A stretch of 64,000 nucleotides of DNA from Hyperoodon ampullatus (lineage: Eukaryota > Chordata > Mammalia > Artiodactyla > Ziphiidae), in the NCBI GenBank assembly GCA_949752795.1, contig OX457058.1, positions 162,133,353 through 162,197,352 on the forward strand. The letters are read 5' to 3'. Shown here one piece after another: positions 19,456 to 31,540 of this stretch; positions within the stretch are counted from its first letter, which is position 1, and each line of letters begins with the position of its first letter. The position numbers were made by a program, and so were the translations under genes. The notes below the pieces were generated by a model. That model was not told the origin of the DNA. It made no database searches and was given only the letters and a program-made list of their open reading frames with translations.

Positions 19456-22028
19456 GGTTGAACTAAATTAAGCTGAATAAAACTCAATGTCAAATAAATC
19501 TCAGAAGGTTTGGGGATTGAATGGAAGTGGAAATCTTTCCAAGTTTAACAGCCCACTCTAAACCTTCTGGGCAGTAGGTTTACAGCGCAGATTGAGTCTT
19601 TTAAGATTCAAGATTCCTTGTATTTGACAAGCTGTGCAGTCCTGTCTAGAAGTAGAAAGGCACATAAAAGATTTCTTTGGACATCAAAAGGCTCATAAAC
19701 AGAAACACATCAGGTAGTTTTGTACCTATTACACGTACTGTTTAAAGGCTTTTAAATTTGGTGTCATCCATTCAGTGGGTTTGCATAATACTTCTTTTTC
19801 TCAATCATTTCTCACTAGAAATTTCCTGACTCTACTTATCTATAAATATTTCCTTAAAAAAATCGACTTATAAGCAGAATAGAGATAAACAAATTAAAGA
19901 GTATAACGGGAATTGTAGTTTATAAGGAAATTGAATGCATTTATGAGGAGTTGGTAGGGTGTTTTTTGTTTGTTTGTTGTTTGTTTGTTTTACTGTGAAA
20001 GATATCTGGTAAACCCCAAACCCGGACCGTCCTCTCTTTGCTCAGTATTTAAATCTGGATGATAGTTTAATTTCAGCTACTTTTCTTTTTAAACTCTTTG
20101 GGTTGACAAACTGGGCTTTGTGTCCTATGAAAACAGCTTTTCTCAAGAGATTTCTGGTACTTTCTGATTCTGGTTGGGCTGGAAATACCACAAAAACAAC
20201 TTTCCTTATGGTATTTTGGCGCTTCGACCATCAGGACCAGATGGTACACAGAAGTGCAGAGGAAGCACTGCATAAGAATAATGATACACTTTTAAAAATC
20301 ATCGACTCTTCTCTAACTTTATTGCATTTCAGATGAAGGTTCATGCCAATTTACACTCTGATCTGAACATGTTCAGCCATTTCCTGTGCAGGAAAACTGG
20401 ATGTCAGGGCTGTAGAATGGTTTGGCTTTAGCCAAATTCTTATTCTTAGTTTTGCCCCATGAGACTCAAATCCCCACAATTTTTTTTAAGGAGGCAGACC
20501 TCTAAGCTGTGGTCCTCAGAAGAAAGTGTAAGAAAGACTGCAGATGCAGTACTAAATTTGTCAATCAAACTTGAAAAAAAAAGAAAAAGCATCATCTTCA
20601 TCCATCAGGAACAATAGTGTGACTGTAAATGACCATTAAATTTGGTCATAAAATTGCCCAACAGATATTTGGTGCAATGTGTGCTGAGTTATCAAAAGTG
20701 AAATGTAACCCAGATCTTAAATGAGGTGTGTTATTTTTACACAAAGGATGTAGAAATGTTGCATTGAGTGATGCTGTTTGTTTTTGTTTGTGCATATTCC
20801 TCACCATTTCTGTCTCAAGATATGGGTCCTAGGGAAGTAAGAAAAATTCAAAGGTGATTTATTCTTTCTAAACCATTTATAAAAAATAATGGAGACAAAT
20901 CTAAATTCAACCTCCTGTCCTGTTTTCACCTCTGACGGAAGTTCTAAGAAGAAAGTAGCTGGTAGTTAGGAAACAAGATGTAAGATGCAATTAAATCAAA
21001 ACAAAAATCAAATAGAAGAGTGAGACTAGATATTCTAAACTACTATTTTTTTCCAAAATGTGTTGCTTGGAACATTAGATTCACTAGATGTTAATAACTT
21101 TGAGACATGCTGGGATAAATCAAGGAAATTTCTGTTGGTTTCTTTTTACAATGTGTATTGAGACTCTCCAAGAGAATGATAAACTGAGTAGGTTTTCCAA
21201 ATATTACATGTCCATGTAATCATTTTTTTCCAGGGAGCACCTTGCAGAACTAATGACTCAAGTTTTAAGTATTAAAAGGATAACCAACTTTTAAAGATTC
21301 TGGGGTCATCATCCTATTTCCTCATAGCTATATATTTAAAAATCTCATTTGTAATCCCTTAGCAAACAAGTATTAAGGAAAGTTCTTTACTTATTAGATG
21401 TTCAATAATGTTTTAATAAGATATTTTTAAAAGATCCAAATTCGGGATTAAGTATGAAAGTTGCAGTTACCTCATATTCTCTGTCAGACACCTGAGACAA
21501 GAGTCTAGAGTGGACATCGGAAATTCACTAATCCCATTTATCAACAATGAAAATATAAAAGATAATCCCAGACACCATTGCTATGTTAGCTAATTTTATT
21601 TTTGATAGTTACTTCTGATAGTCAGTGTTGATCTTTCTCCATGTTTTGGTTACTTAATATTACTTCTATAAACAGAATACAGATCCCTGTCCTTTTCTTT
21701 TTTTTTTTTTTTTTTTTTTTTACCTTTTGGCATGATGAAGAAAAAGTAAAAGCAATCTTAAGTAAAATCTTCCAGTAGAGATAGAGAAATTATTAGGTTT
21801 CCTTGTGGTACTCTTCGTTGTGACTAAAGAGAACTTTAATTAACAGAGATTATCAAAAGTGAATGAATGACTAAAGAAAAATAAATTTTCGCTTTGTAAT
21901 TGTTCTTTTAATTTTGTGTCACAGAGAACTAACAAAGTAAATATTCCTCCTGGCCCAAGATCCACCAGAAAATCATATCTGCCTACCAAAATGTAAAAAT
22001 AACTGTTTAGAGAAGCTTAATCGAATTA
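19456..22028. other. Long repeat-poor AT-rich stretch
   Basis: 2.6 kb with no clear transposable element apart from short homopolymers: a T-run at 21698-21721 and (GTTT)n at about 19963-19990. Two short overlapping open frames on opposite strands (20073-20336) carry no domain. The lack of repeats makes it a reasonable place to look for conserved noncoding elements. Confidence 0.5.
21698..21721. repeat. Poly-T tract (24 T)
   Basis: Homopolymer run following TTTTC. Confidence 0.95.
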
Positions 22029-22048
22029 AAAAAAAAAAATCTGGTGCT

Positions 22049-22383
22049 GGGACTTCCCTGTTGGTGCAGTGGTTAGGAACCCGCCTGCCAATGCGGGTTA
22101 CACAGGCTCAATCCCTTGTCTGGGAGGATCCCACATGCCTCGGAACTGCTGGGCCTGTGCGCCACAGCTACTGGGCCTGCGCTCTGCAGCCCGCGGGCCA
22201 CAGCTACAGAAGCCTGTGTGCCTAGAGCCCATGCTCCACAACAGGAGAGACCACCACCATGAGGGGCCCGTGCACTGTGGCGAGGAGTAGTCCCTGCTCG
22301 CTGCAGCTAGAGAGGGCCTGCACGCAACAGGGAAGATCCCATGCAGCCAAAAATTAAATAAATAAATAAATAGATTTATTACC
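22049..22383 (+). mobile_element. CHR-type SINE, long form, complete with TSDs
   Basis: Head GGGACTTCCCTGTTGGTGCAG, B-box-like region degraded, long-form 3' domain (GAGTAGTCCCTGCTCGCTGC) and a TAAATAAATAAATAG tail. The TSD AAAAAAAAATCTGGT is present before the element (ending at 22045) and after it (ending at 22399). The insertion used a pre-existing A-run. Confidence 0.93.
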
Positions 22384-22504
22384 AAAAAAAAAATCTGGTC
22401 CCATCCCCATTAATGTTTTGATACCAAAGGTATTTTATTATGGGTATCTGGAAATAAAATATTTTTGATTGCTTCACACTTGCTCTGATAAAATGATATA
22501 AAAA

Positions 22505-22712
22505 ATTAATTGAAGTGTAGTTGATTTACAGTGTATTAATTTCTGTTGTACAGCAAAGTGATTCAGTTATACATATAAATATACATTATTTTTCATATTC
22601 TTTTCCATTTTGGTTTATCATAGGATATTAAATTAAATATCCTATCCTTGTGCTATATACTAGGACCTTTTTGTTTATCCATTCTATAAATAATAGTTGG
22701 CTTCTGATGAAA
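22505..22712 (-). mobile_element. Older L1 3' fragment, antisense
   Basis: GAAGTGTAGTTGATTTACAG and GTACAGCAAAGTGATTCAGT are the antisense L1 3'UTR of an older cetartiodactyl subfamily than the copies at 34.7, 41.7 and 44.9 kb. It ends near GTTGGCTTCTG. Confidence 0.8.
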
Positions 22713-23087
22713 TGATTTGACCACTCTTTAATTCAAAACAAAATTTAAAAGTGGAAAACTTTTTTTTGGAACTTTATTAAAAAAAACACTTTTATTTCAA
22801 GCATAAATTAATTTAATTAACAATTAATAATTTTTCACTAGCAACTTTCCAAAAGGATTTTAATGCAAAAAAAAAAAAAAAAAAAACCCTCAAACCAAAA
22901 CAATAAGTTTTTGTAAGATTCTGTGCAAGGAAGAAGAATTCATTACATGCGAAGTCATGTATTCAATGACCTTAAGAATAACCTCTTGACTGATATGCCC
23001 AAATGTACATGATGAGACATGAGGAAACTTTGGAGTCTCATTATCTTGAGAATATGGAATATGATCAAATGTTTGGGATGTCTAAAA
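22713..23087. other. No recognised feature; A20 run
   Basis: AT-rich sequence with an A20 tract at 22867-22886. Confidence 0.6.
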
Positions 23088-23089
23088 CA

Positions 23090-23289
23090 GGGTTCTCAAT
23101 CTCAAAACGATTGGCATTTTGCACTGGGTAATTGTTGTACAGGGCTGTCCTGTGGTTAGCAGTATCCTTGGGCTCTACCTACTAGATTTCAATAACACAC
23201 TTTCCCACCAGTTGTGACAAAAGAAATGTCTCCAGACATTGCCAAGTGTCCCCTGGAGGGAAATATTGTCCTCAGTTGAGAACTGCTGG
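23090..23289 (+). mobile_element. MER5-like hAT-Charlie DNA transposon remnant
   Basis: A non-autonomous DNA transposon of about 200 bp. Terminal inverted repeats are visible as CAGGGTTCTCAATCTCAAAA at the left and TCAGTTGAGAACTGCTGG at the right. Internal words ATGTCTCCAGACATTGCCAA and GTGTCCCCTGGAGGGAAA are characteristic of MER5. It mobilised in trans by a hAT transposase long before cetaceans, and has no coding capacity. Confidence 0.88.
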
Positions 23290-26200
23290 GCTTATTGTCC
23301 TCTCTAGACATGAATTCAAGGAGAATTCATCTATGGAGTTCTGGAATCAATTTGTGTGTGCTTTCTGTCCTCTTGGAGTTTACAGAAAAGGAGATGGTTG
23401 CAACACTTTTGTAAGGATATTTACTTCTACTCACACTGAACTTCATTATTTCATTGTTTCCAAGATTTGCTTGTCCCTATTTTATAAATTCATCACTGCA
23501 CAATAAGGATTTTCCATAAAAAACATTCCTGTATTCTATAGCCTTCCCTAAGAAAATAGAAATTGTTTCATTTCTGAATAACAGTGTACTCTAATCGACA
23601 ATGTTTGTGCCCTCTAAGTCTTTGGGCAAATTTTGTGTTTTTAAATGTATTATTTGTGCAGATTTTAAAGCTATAAATGAAGTCAACACTGAGTATTCAA
23701 CTTTGATTACATCCAGGTCAAAGCCCATGTTTTCTCATAAGACCTTTAAGGTCTTCTGTGGTCAAGACCTAGCTAACTTATAGCTTCATCTCTTTCAATG
23801 CCTTGTCTCACAAATCACACTCTAACAAAGTTGTGGTGCAGTTCACATCATACCCTTCTCATTCTCATACCTTGGTGACTTTGTTCCTGCCATTCCCTCT
23901 TTTGAGACTAAGTATTTTATCCTTTTTCCATTTACATACGCAAATGAACCACACATTGTGTTTTAGGTGAACAACACAAATGCAAGTAGTAAAATGTCTG
24001 CATAAATGGAAAGTATTTCCTCAACTTACAGAGAATTCAAGTAAAGTTCTTTCTAAATCATTTTTTTTATTATTTTCAATTTTTCTTTTCTGGTTTCCAG
24101 CGTGAAACTACATAGAGTTGATTCCTAGAAAATTATTTAGAGTATTCAGGAAGAAAATGTTGAGAGGTAATTGCATAATTGTATTTCAAAAACAACAGCA
24201 ATCAAATAAACAGACATACTAAAGCACAGACATCATCTGATGTCACCAATATGTTCTGCAGATAGTAATTAGAATGAGTAGATGAGAAATGATTTCTAAT
24301 TTTTCTCTGTTTATTTAACCTAAATCTGGAATATCATGGTAAAATATACGTATATAGCAGCTGTGATGGTTTAAGTCGTTGGCTGTTTCTGTTTTCTTGG
24401 TCTAATTCATGTATTTAGATGTTTTGTAAACAAAACAAGTACCCTGTAGCAGCTGGGTGACTAACCCACCCATGGTTGTTTTTAAAATGAGCGGGTGGTG
24501 TACAGTGGTTTATGAGCTGCTTCTAAGAGGTGAACAGGGGTATGTGACTATTTTTCCATCTGTTCTTTAGTGATTTACACAGATTCCATGCAGATAAAGA
24601 GGAGCTGCTACATCTGACAGAACTGCCCAAGCTGCACTCTAAACAGCAGGGAAGGCCACCTGCTACTCTCCAACTTATGTTACATCAAAGCAGCCTGGAT
24701 GGCTCATCCTGACTGGCTGACAGTAAGTCTCCGATGGTAAATGCCTGCCCATTTTCACAGAAAGAAATTAGCAGGCACTAGACCACTGAAGTGTCACCCA
24801 AGGGGTTGTAAATTTGGGATATGTGGGGAAGGCAATTATCTAGTTTTTGTTCTTTTATGTTTTAGAGTTGCATGTTTTTCTCAACTACTTTTGGTAATAT
24901 TTTATTTTTTAGAAGTTGCATCTCCTCTCCCTCTTATATCTAGGTATCACAGAGTGCCACAGTATACTTCTAAAGGTGATGGGGAAAAAGATGGAAAAAG
25001 GTTCTAAGATGAGGGCTACAGCAATACATTTCTCTTTTCTTCTCCTGCTGTCATTTTCCGTGAGGACTCAGGCAAGGGAGTTTGATGTTTTGGTTTTCTT
25101 TCATTTTGTTTTTGCATTATTTTATTTTACTTAAGAACAGTAATCCTATGTGTGAATAACTAGGATGAAAAACTTGGAAATTGAAGTTATTAATGGCTTT
25201 TGGACATAATAGTCTCCAAGGAAGGACACTCAAGGCCCCAAAAGTACTGTCTGCACACTTCTACTCAATGGATGACCATGTCACCAGGTCTAAAAGTATC
25301 TTGAGTATCTTCCTCTCAACAGTTCTGAGTTATTTCATTTTCCACCCTGACAAGTTGACCAATTATAGCAACAACTGCAGAGATTTGGGGCGATTTTTTT
25401 ACCACCATGATGTGAAATCAATCTGAAATAATTTTAAGACATACAAGCTATGTTAACGCATGCATGACTTTTGTCTTCTCAAAGACAAGTTTGCAAAACT
25501 CCTTTAAGCTTAGGCAATTGATGGTAGATGCCAAATTTAATTTAATATTTAGAATCATCTTTATAGTGGCTTATCTGTTTTCAAAGTGTATATACAAATT
25601 TCCTGCCAATGAACTTCAAGCACCAGATTTAATTTTCAGGTACAGGTTGGGTCCACAAAGTGCCGAAAAGCAGAAAACCCTCTGTATCTTGAGTGCCTGA
25701 CCCAACTTGGAGGGTATAAGAAATACTTATTGAATAACTAAACTAATGGATATGTACAGGTTATCTAAATGGTAAACCTCTATAAGAGCATGCTTTAGTG
25801 TCATAATTGCCCATCTATAATATTTCATTTCAATCCAAACATTTACAACTGTCTGTCTACTGAGAGTTAGAGACTTGTCAGTGTGCAGATGTTTCTGCCA
25901 AGTTCAAATTGTCCAGATCCCTAGATGGTAATACAGCTTTGTCTATGTTGCAGACATTTCTCTAAATTCCTAAGCTGCCTCAGAACTGGCAGTGCCTCCT
26001 GGGGCTGTATATCAGCCCAGAGACGCTTTGGCAGAACTGCAAGGCAGCTGCGGACACAGGCATATTGGAGGTGCTCGGGCAGCAGGGTGCGGGAGAAATT
26101 TACAGGGTCCGTGTCCCACTGCCCAGCTCACATATGATCCTCGCAGAGATGTATTCTTGAGTAGCTGGAGATCAAAGGAAGAAGCAGCAGCAGCAGCAAC

Positions 26201-26604
26201 AGCAACAGCAACAAAAGAAACTCAAACCCAATAAAAGCAATTAAGGAAACTTCACCTAAATAAGAGAAAAAATCAACACACTAAATAGACAGGTCATTAC
26301 TGGACTCGCAAGAGGACTGTCTGGCAGCCCTGGGATGCTTGTGGAATAGGAGCCTGAGTTAAGCAGAGCTAGTAAATGAAAAAGAGAACGTCATGGCTGG
26401 AGAGTGTCACAGTTCGTAAAAGGAGTCTTCACTTTGCATTTTTGGAGAGTTCACAAAGGTGGCCCCAGGGGAGGAAAGAAGGAGTATTACATTCCTAGAA
26501 AGGGTTTCCCCTGCAGCCTGTGCAAAGGGTCAGAGAGAGGCAGATTAAGGAGCCTGGAGATATCAAATGTATTTGGGCTTTAGGGTGCTGAATTTAAGAG
26601 ATAA
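23290..26604. other. Repeat-poor, unique-looking stretch
   Basis: 3.3 kb with very little recognisable repeat. Includes possible L2 traces at about 23790-23910, a repeat-free patch at 24490-24740, and a GC-richer patch at 25940-26180 followed by a CAG/CAA triplet run at 26186-26214. Several 60-90 codon open frames show no domain. Confidence 0.5.
26186..26214. repeat. Short CAG/CAA triplet repeat
   Basis: Imperfect (AGC)n/(AAC)n run. No open frame with known homology contains it. Confidence 0.8.
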
Positions 26605-26626
26605 GAGAGAGAGAGAGAGAGAGAGA
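26605..26626. repeat. (GA)11 microsatellite
   Basis: Perfect GA run extended by interrupted GACAGAGAGG. Confidence 0.95.
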
Positions 26627-26639
26627 CAGAGAGGCTGAG

Positions 26640-27386
26640 ATAAAGAGGAGAAACTGAAGGTGCCAAGTGATTTTTGTTCTGTAAATAAATCCACAGTCGA
26701 AAAACTATGCTATTTCTAAGTTTCAAAATTCCGTGATTGTATTTATTTGTTCTTAGCAGTTATTTTGAACATTCTAAGAAGTTAAGAAATCAATTGACAC
26801 ACTAGATTTTGTTTCGTTTTGTTTAGTTTTAATTAAAGAATATCCAGTGAGCACACATTCTCTCAGCCTGTTTTTAGAATCCCCTCTCAACACAAATCAG
26901 ATATTTGAATTTTTAACCCTGTGCTAAGCTGTGGATTTAAGGTCATGTGTTTCTCCGGCAAGAATGTGTCCAGTTCCTGGCTTAATCTGTTTCTTGGCAA
27001 TGGTCCCCTGCACCCCATGGAGATGCTATGGTATTTGCAATATCTGTTTATGTGACGGCCTCTGGGACCTGAGACAGCTCAGGGGGAGCCAGTAAAGGAA
27101 CAATGAGCAGGGAGAGGACAGGAACTAAACCAGATGCAGGAGACATCCTCCAGCAGCAGTGCTCATCTGCAAAGACTCTGCAGACTAGTCCCACCTGAAA
27201 ATGTCCCTCTATCCTCTTTGAAGAAGGAAATGCTGCCACATCTTATTAGTCACAGAAACGTTCACTGGGAATGAGTGTGCTTAATACATCAATCGATAAT
27301 TAATAGAAAGAAAACATGAAAATACCCTTTGATGCTCTGATATTATTTCCCAGGAAATTATCCTACTGATATGTTCATACACATGG
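26640..27386. other. No recognised feature; possible old L1 trace at right end
   Basis: Unique-looking. The last 40 bases (GGAAATTATCCTACTGATAT and what follows) resemble an old L1 3' segment, but the match is too short to call. Confidence 0.4.
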
Positions 27387-27710
27387 TCAAACATTCATAT
27401 ATCTCTGAATGATTCCTGACTTTGGCATATAAGACCCACCGAGTATGGGCATTCTGTCTCTTTTGCAACTCTACCACTCTTATACGTACATCCTGATCTT
27501 GATTTTTAGCAGAGTAGAGGCAGCAATTGCAGAAAATAAAAATGTCCTTCAAAGCTGCCATCAAGGAATACTGGCTTTCCCAGCATAACATGAGTTGACA
27601 GCTGACTGCTCTGAGCCTATCATTATCACTAAAACTCCCCGAGCAGTTAATCGAGCCCAACTCACTCCGCGATCCCTACAATGATTTCTGTCCTTGTATA
27701 TTCCAAGCAC
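27387..27710. repeat. 324-bp direct duplication, copy A
   Basis: Aligns without gaps to 29305-29628 with 9 mismatches by eye (about 97% identity), same orientation, offset 1918 bp. It carries CpGs kept in both copies (CCCCGAGCAG, AATCGAGCCC, CTCCGCGATC). On the minus strand there are open frames through most of it (words ALKDIFIFCNCC and NQDQDVRIRVVELQKRQNAH), but the frames are split and no known domain is visible. I do not recognise a repeat family. Confidence 0.93.
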
Positions 27711-28227
27711 CATGGCTGACGCACATCTCTGTGCCTCACACATCTTGGTGTGTGTCTTAATTTGGGTTGCTCTGAAAGTAAACACTAAAGAATGAAGTGG
27801 TGTTAAGTCAGAGGAGGGAGAAATGCTAGTAAATTGTGTTTTAGTGAGTGAGTTACCACTGTGGTCACCTGGGCATCAGTCCCATGGACATGATCTGAAA
27901 AGCCATGGGAAGCGGCTCCAGAATCATCCCATCAGAGGCTGTGGAGACTGGGTAGTTTATCTACCAGCTTTCATTCCACATTAGTGGATTTGTCCTTTGA
28001 GTGCAGACTAACTACCCTGCCCTTCTGAGTTGCATCCATGCACAGCTCCCTCTGTGCTGGAGAAGGTCCTCTGAAAGAGAAGAGAACGGCGAGCCTGGCA
28101 TTGAGAACCTCTCAACATACTGGAACTGTCCACGGTAGCAGGTGAACTAAGGTGGGCTCAGAGGATATGGATGTAGAACAGGGTCTGTTGCACCATGTGC
28201 CCCACCACCCCCCACCCCGAAAACTTT
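27711..28227. other. No recognised feature
   Basis: Unique-looking spacer right of duplication copy A. A GC-neutral, C-rich patch (CCCCACCACCCCCCACCCC) at 28200-28219 leads into the SINE. Confidence 0.5.
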
Positions 28228-28356
28228 GCTCTGCTGGCCATGGCTCACGGGCCCAGCTGCTCTGCGGCATGTGGGATCTTCCTGGACTGGGGCACGAACC
28301 CATGTCCCCTGCATCGGCAGGCGGACTCTCAACCACTGCGCCACCAGGGAAGTCCC
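28228..28356 (-). mobile_element. CHR-type SINE, 3'-truncated
   Basis: The reverse-oriented head ends GCGCCACCAGGGAAGTCCC at 28356. The body reaches only to about CTGGCCATGGCTCACGGGCC. The 3' domain and tail are missing, so this copy was deleted or rearranged after insertion. No TSD visible. Confidence 0.9.
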
Positions 28357-28489
28357 ATTGGTAAGAGTTCTAGAGCCCCAGCATTCTCTTCCAGTCTTCC
28401 TTCTGCACCTTTCTATCATTGTCCTTTATGCATAATTAAAAAAAAAATCTTCTTCTGTATATCTTTCTACCATTGAAGTTGGAGTTCAT

Positions 28490-28625
28490 TAAGAGCAGGG
28501 GTCTGTGACATTTGTTCCTTTGTAGTTTCAGAAGAGCTAGCAAAATGCCTGACCTTAGAGCAGGAGGGCAGTAAAAATGGTAATTGAATGTAAGAATGAA
28601 TGAATGAGTGATTGAATGAATGAAC
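28490..28625 (+). repeat. L2-like 3' end with (GAAT)n tail
   Basis: TTAAGAGCAGGGGTCTGTGAC, a degraded CTAGCAAAATGCCTGACCTT, and GAATGAATGAATGAGTGATT follow the order of the L2 3' end with its TGAATGAATGA terminus. Confidence 0.65.
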
Positions 28626-29304
28626 AAAATAATTTTTGCCTATGGTTGCTTTTTTGATACGTGTTGTGAAGAGGATTGAAATGTTCTTTAATCCATGTTG
28701 TTTTCATTACAGCCTACTAACTAATACACAAATTTTACAAGTTGAATTTTTTTCTTTTCTTTCAGTCCATCCAGCATATCTCCCTCTCTCTCTGTTTCAC
28801 ATTTCTCTTTTTTCCATCCCATTTTCCCTACTCTTACCACCATAAAGAAAATTTGTATAATTTCTATATTCATTTAAACTTTTCCACTGACCACATTATA
28901 AACATATTGTATTATCTAAGACTGAGTTCCTTAGAAAGCAACCTTATTTTCCATCCTTCTTCCTCCAGTGCCCTCAAGGTCCACTCCTATACCTGTTGAT
29001 TTTAGCTGGCACATATTAGCTAGAACCTACGATTTCTTTAGCATGCAAGTAATTTCCTTCAAGTGCAGGAAATATATTTCCCAGCCTGTGCTGTGCTAAG
29101 ACCTCAGGCTGGTTATCAGACTGATGTCCAAGAGGGATGAGATGACAAGGGCATATCTTGAGGAAGACAAGCTTAATTCTGCAAATCACCTGCTTCAAAG
29201 GAAGTCTCAAAGCAAGGGAAGGCTCCTCTCCTCTGTCAAGGGAAAGAAACCGGTTATGCCAGCCCGGAGGATTCAGGAAAATCCATGTTTTAAGAATTCC
29301 AGTT
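28626..29304. other. No recognised feature
   Basis: AT- and pyrimidine-rich sequence between the L2 trace and duplication copy B. Short open frames only. Confidence 0.5.
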
Positions 29305-29628
29305 TCAACCATTCATATATCCCTGAATGATTCCTGACTTTGGCATACAAGACCCACCAAGTATGGGCATTCTGTCTCTTTTGCAACTCTACCACTCTTA
29401 TAATTACATCCTGATCTTGATTTTTAGCAGAGTAGGGGCAGCAATTGCAGAAAATAAAAATGTCCTTCAAAGCTGCCATCAAGGAATACTGGCTTTCCCA
29501 GCATAACATGAGTTGACAGCTGACTGCTCTGAGCCTATCATTATCACTAAAACTCCCCGAGCAGTTAATCGAGCCCAGCTCACTCCGCGATCCCTACAAT
29601 GATTTCTGTCCTCGTATATTCCAAGCAC
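29305..29628. repeat. 324-bp direct duplication, copy B
   Basis: Partner of 27387-27710. Left flank GAATTCCAGTT and right flank TGTTGCTGCC differ completely from those of copy A, so the block has sharp ends. No A-tail, TSD or terminal inverted repeat is obvious at either copy. Confidence 0.93.
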
Positions 29629-31535
29629 TGTTGCTGCCAAACATCCCAGTGCCTCCCCTTCCCCCTGCACCTTGTCCCAACTAACCATGGATGAATACCT
29701 GAGTACTTGGGATGCGTGTTGGGGAAACAGATACCCTATGCATACCAACAGTGAAGTGGCTATTGTCATGAGTAATTCAGCCCCCAAATCTGATCCTGAA
29801 GGTTTATTGGCTAGATTCATTCCTGTGCACCTACTTTCACAGAGGAAAGTAGCCTGTGTAGCCTGTATTCACTAAAAAAGAAGCCAGAAACAAATGGCTT
29901 CTGGGCTGTTACCTTATTCTGGAGTGAAAACCCAGGGAATGGGAGTGAAGGATAGGATAGTAAAGTAGGGAAGGAGGGAAAACCAATATTAGGTGCTGCC
30001 TCTACCTGCAACTAATTGTTTAAAACCCTATGGACCCATCTTCTGAGAAGTCAGTAAACTGTAAGTCAGGACAATCAGCCCCAGAAAGAAAAGGAGGAAA
30101 AATGGATCTGATCTGTCAGCTCCCCACTTCCTTCAGACAAAAAATGCACCCCATAGAACCTTAAGTCCCCACATTTTCAGGTTCCACGAGTATGGGCAGC
30201 AAACTGCGTGCCATGGTGCCTCAAGCCTTAGGGTCCAGTTATGTGACCAACCTATCTGATGTACTTGAAACAGAGGGGTTTCCCAGAATGAGAGACTTTC
30301 AGTGCTAAAAGTAGGAAAGTTCCAAGCATACCAGGACAAGTTGGTCCAGCTGGGAGAGGAGAGGTATTTAACCGGAGATACTATCAAGTTACTCAGAGAT
30401 CTGGTCATCTCAGCAGCAGCTACAACAAAGACTAGTGAGCCTAAGAGAATATAAAGTGACACATAAAAGATGTCTGAAATGGTATTTTAACATCTCCGGG
30501 AAATTGATTCAGCCATTGAATAAAATGGTCTTATTGTAATACGTCTGTCTTGTTTTATTAAAATCTACCTTTCTTGTTTTATTCCCCCTAGGACAATCAG
30601 AGTCTTAATCCATAGTATATTAATAATTTCTTTATGCCTTTCCTCAATCAGCGTAAACTTATTTTTTTCTTTTGCATAATTATGGGAAATCAAATTACGA
30701 TAGAAATGTTTAAAGCTTATTTTCCACGGCAATCAGAGGACAATATTATAGTCAGTTGTATCATCCTGATTAAACATTGTAAATGGCTTTGTTTTTTCAT
30801 GTGAAAAGAGAAAAAAGTAAAAAGCCTTAGCAAATGCAACCAGGAAAACCTCCATAATGCTGTGCCAGGGCGACATTCCATAGCAGAGCGAATGGCGCCC
30901 TGATCTCTCCTTTGCAGGACTGTGGTTCAAATTACAGTGTGTTTTATGTGCTTGTAAATGAAATCGTTTGAGGGTCTCATGACACACATCACATATGATT
31001 TGCAACATTTGGAACAGCTTTTACTTCGTTCTGGAAATACCTTACAAATGAGCTAGGATCTCAAGAGTGAGTTCTGTCTTTCCAGGACAGGAAGTTAGTG
31101 GCCTTGAATTTATAGAGGTGAGGAAGCACTGAGGAAGTGGTAACCAAGACTCATTTTCCTTAGGGTACAGAAGTGAATACCACTAATCTTAATTAGCATT
31201 CTGGATATTTTTTTCTTTCTTTTTTATTTGGCAGATTTTAGTTGTTTAAGAAGCTAGGCAGAATTAGGGTTATGTACGCAATTAAGGAAAACACAGTACA
31301 GTAGAAATATGCTGTTATTTTACTTGTCTACTTTCCAGGCATTGTACATACACTGCTCAAAATCAGAATCAGCTTTAGTATGTTTTTAAAAAGTGAAATA
31401 ATAATTAATTTTTAAAATCCACGTTGTTTCCTTCAACTCTTCAGAGTTCTTTCTAATATCAACAACAAAAATTTGTAACAATAATAGCAGACACTTCTCC
31501 AAGGATGGAAGCAGCTTGGGGTTGTATAAAGAGCA
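29629..31535. other. Repeat-free unique stretch
   Basis: 1.9 kb without any recognisable repeat. The block at about 30640-31020 is high-complexity and includes a GC-richer centre (GGCGACATTCCATAGCAGAG and GAATGGCGCCCTGATC) inside AT-rich DNA, the look of a conserved noncoding element. No domain-bearing open frame. Confidence 0.45.
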
Positions 31536-31540
31536 CAAGA

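Noticed and set aside
22069..22385. Open frames on both strands
   Set aside because: Readings of the SINE body; the same pattern recurs over the SINEs at 28.2, 46.5 and 53.5 kb.
27358..27785. Minus-strand open frames over duplication copy A as a coding gene
   Set aside because: Two overlapping frames are each interrupted, start contexts are poor, and no domain is seen. Preservation in copy B follows from 97% identity, not from selection.
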